Source: Chromera velia
Lineage: Eukaryota > Sar > Chromeraceae
Length of the DNA stretch: 64,000 bases
Direction of reading: 5' to 3'
Assembly: GCA_018398765.1 (NCBI GenBank)
Contig: JAHBMJ010003954.1
Coordinates: 13,803 to 77,802 of the forward strand
The translations under genes were made by a program, and so were the position numbers. This document shows positions 63,954-64,000 of this stretch, piece after piece. Numbering within the stretch: the first letter of the stretch is position 1; each line of letters begins with the position of its first letter. Below the pieces are notes generated by a model, which was not told the origin of the DNA, did not search any database, and saw nothing but the letters and a program-made list of their open reading frames with translations.

Positions 63954-64000
63954 CCCAAGGGTCTGAGAGAGCTCACGGGGGCTCCTGCCCCGCTCATTTG
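63954..64000 (+). CDS. Possible exon start at the window edge
   Basis: After a pyrimidine-rich tract ending TTTCCTCTCAG, the sequence is open and protein-like (PKGLRELTGAPAPLI) to the end of the window. Only 47 bases are visible, and no family can be named. Confidence 0.2.

Overview
The window is nuclear DNA from a eukaryote with intron-rich genes, many microsatellites and nested retroelements. The most diagnostic gene is a complete violaxanthin de-epoxidase (40994-47284, +). It carries an N-terminal signal-peptide-like segment, a linker and a second lumen-type cleavage site, which points to an alga with a complex (secondary) plastid. Together with the repeat style and introns, a chromerid-like alveolate such as Chromera is my best guess. 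That is inference, and other secondary-plastid algae are possible.

Layout. 1-9027 (+): 3'-terminal 17 exons of a cyclic-nucleotide phosphodiesterase whose 5' end lies outside the window. 10690-24880: a copia-order LTR retrotransposon (LTR, gag, integrase, RT, RNase H, LTR) swollen to 14.2 kb by an insertion containing a LINE-type element. That LINE is itself interrupted by an 850-bp hAT-like element with perfect 8-bp target duplications. 26730-30652: a decayed APE-type LINE. 31102-32068: a second element with terminal inverted repeats and an 8-bp target duplication, carrying ORF fragments. 33183-34718 (-): an unrecognised single-exon 511-residue gene. 35530-39068 (+): a tiny four-exon C2H2 zinc-finger gene with a 3.1-kb intron that holds a (TTTC)n tract and an assembly gap. 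40994-47284 (+): violaxanthin de-epoxidase, 11 exons. 51043-54138 (-): a SET-domain gene reconstructed from exons, with both ends uncertain. 56170-60470: LINE remnants, including an 802-bp duplication joined by a single N. 60.9-64 kb: mostly repeats, with no gene I can name.

Exon models were built by hand from splice signals, reading phase and protein-family motifs. The three best genes keep phase across all 29 introns. The genes do not form a pathway; they are independent loci separated by mobile DNA.

The points most worth a second look are: (a) the phosphodiesterase and de-epoxidase genes both carry tandem duplications of an exon/5'-splice-site junction, with the same short motif (TTCTGTATGAAA) in the duplicated spacer; (b) 16 of 29 5' splice sites have C at intron position +3, often GTCAGT, and tetranucleotide repeats resembling splice signals sit at intron ends; (c) the three-level transposon nest; (d) stop codons in LINE frames that look like CAR-to-TAR changes.
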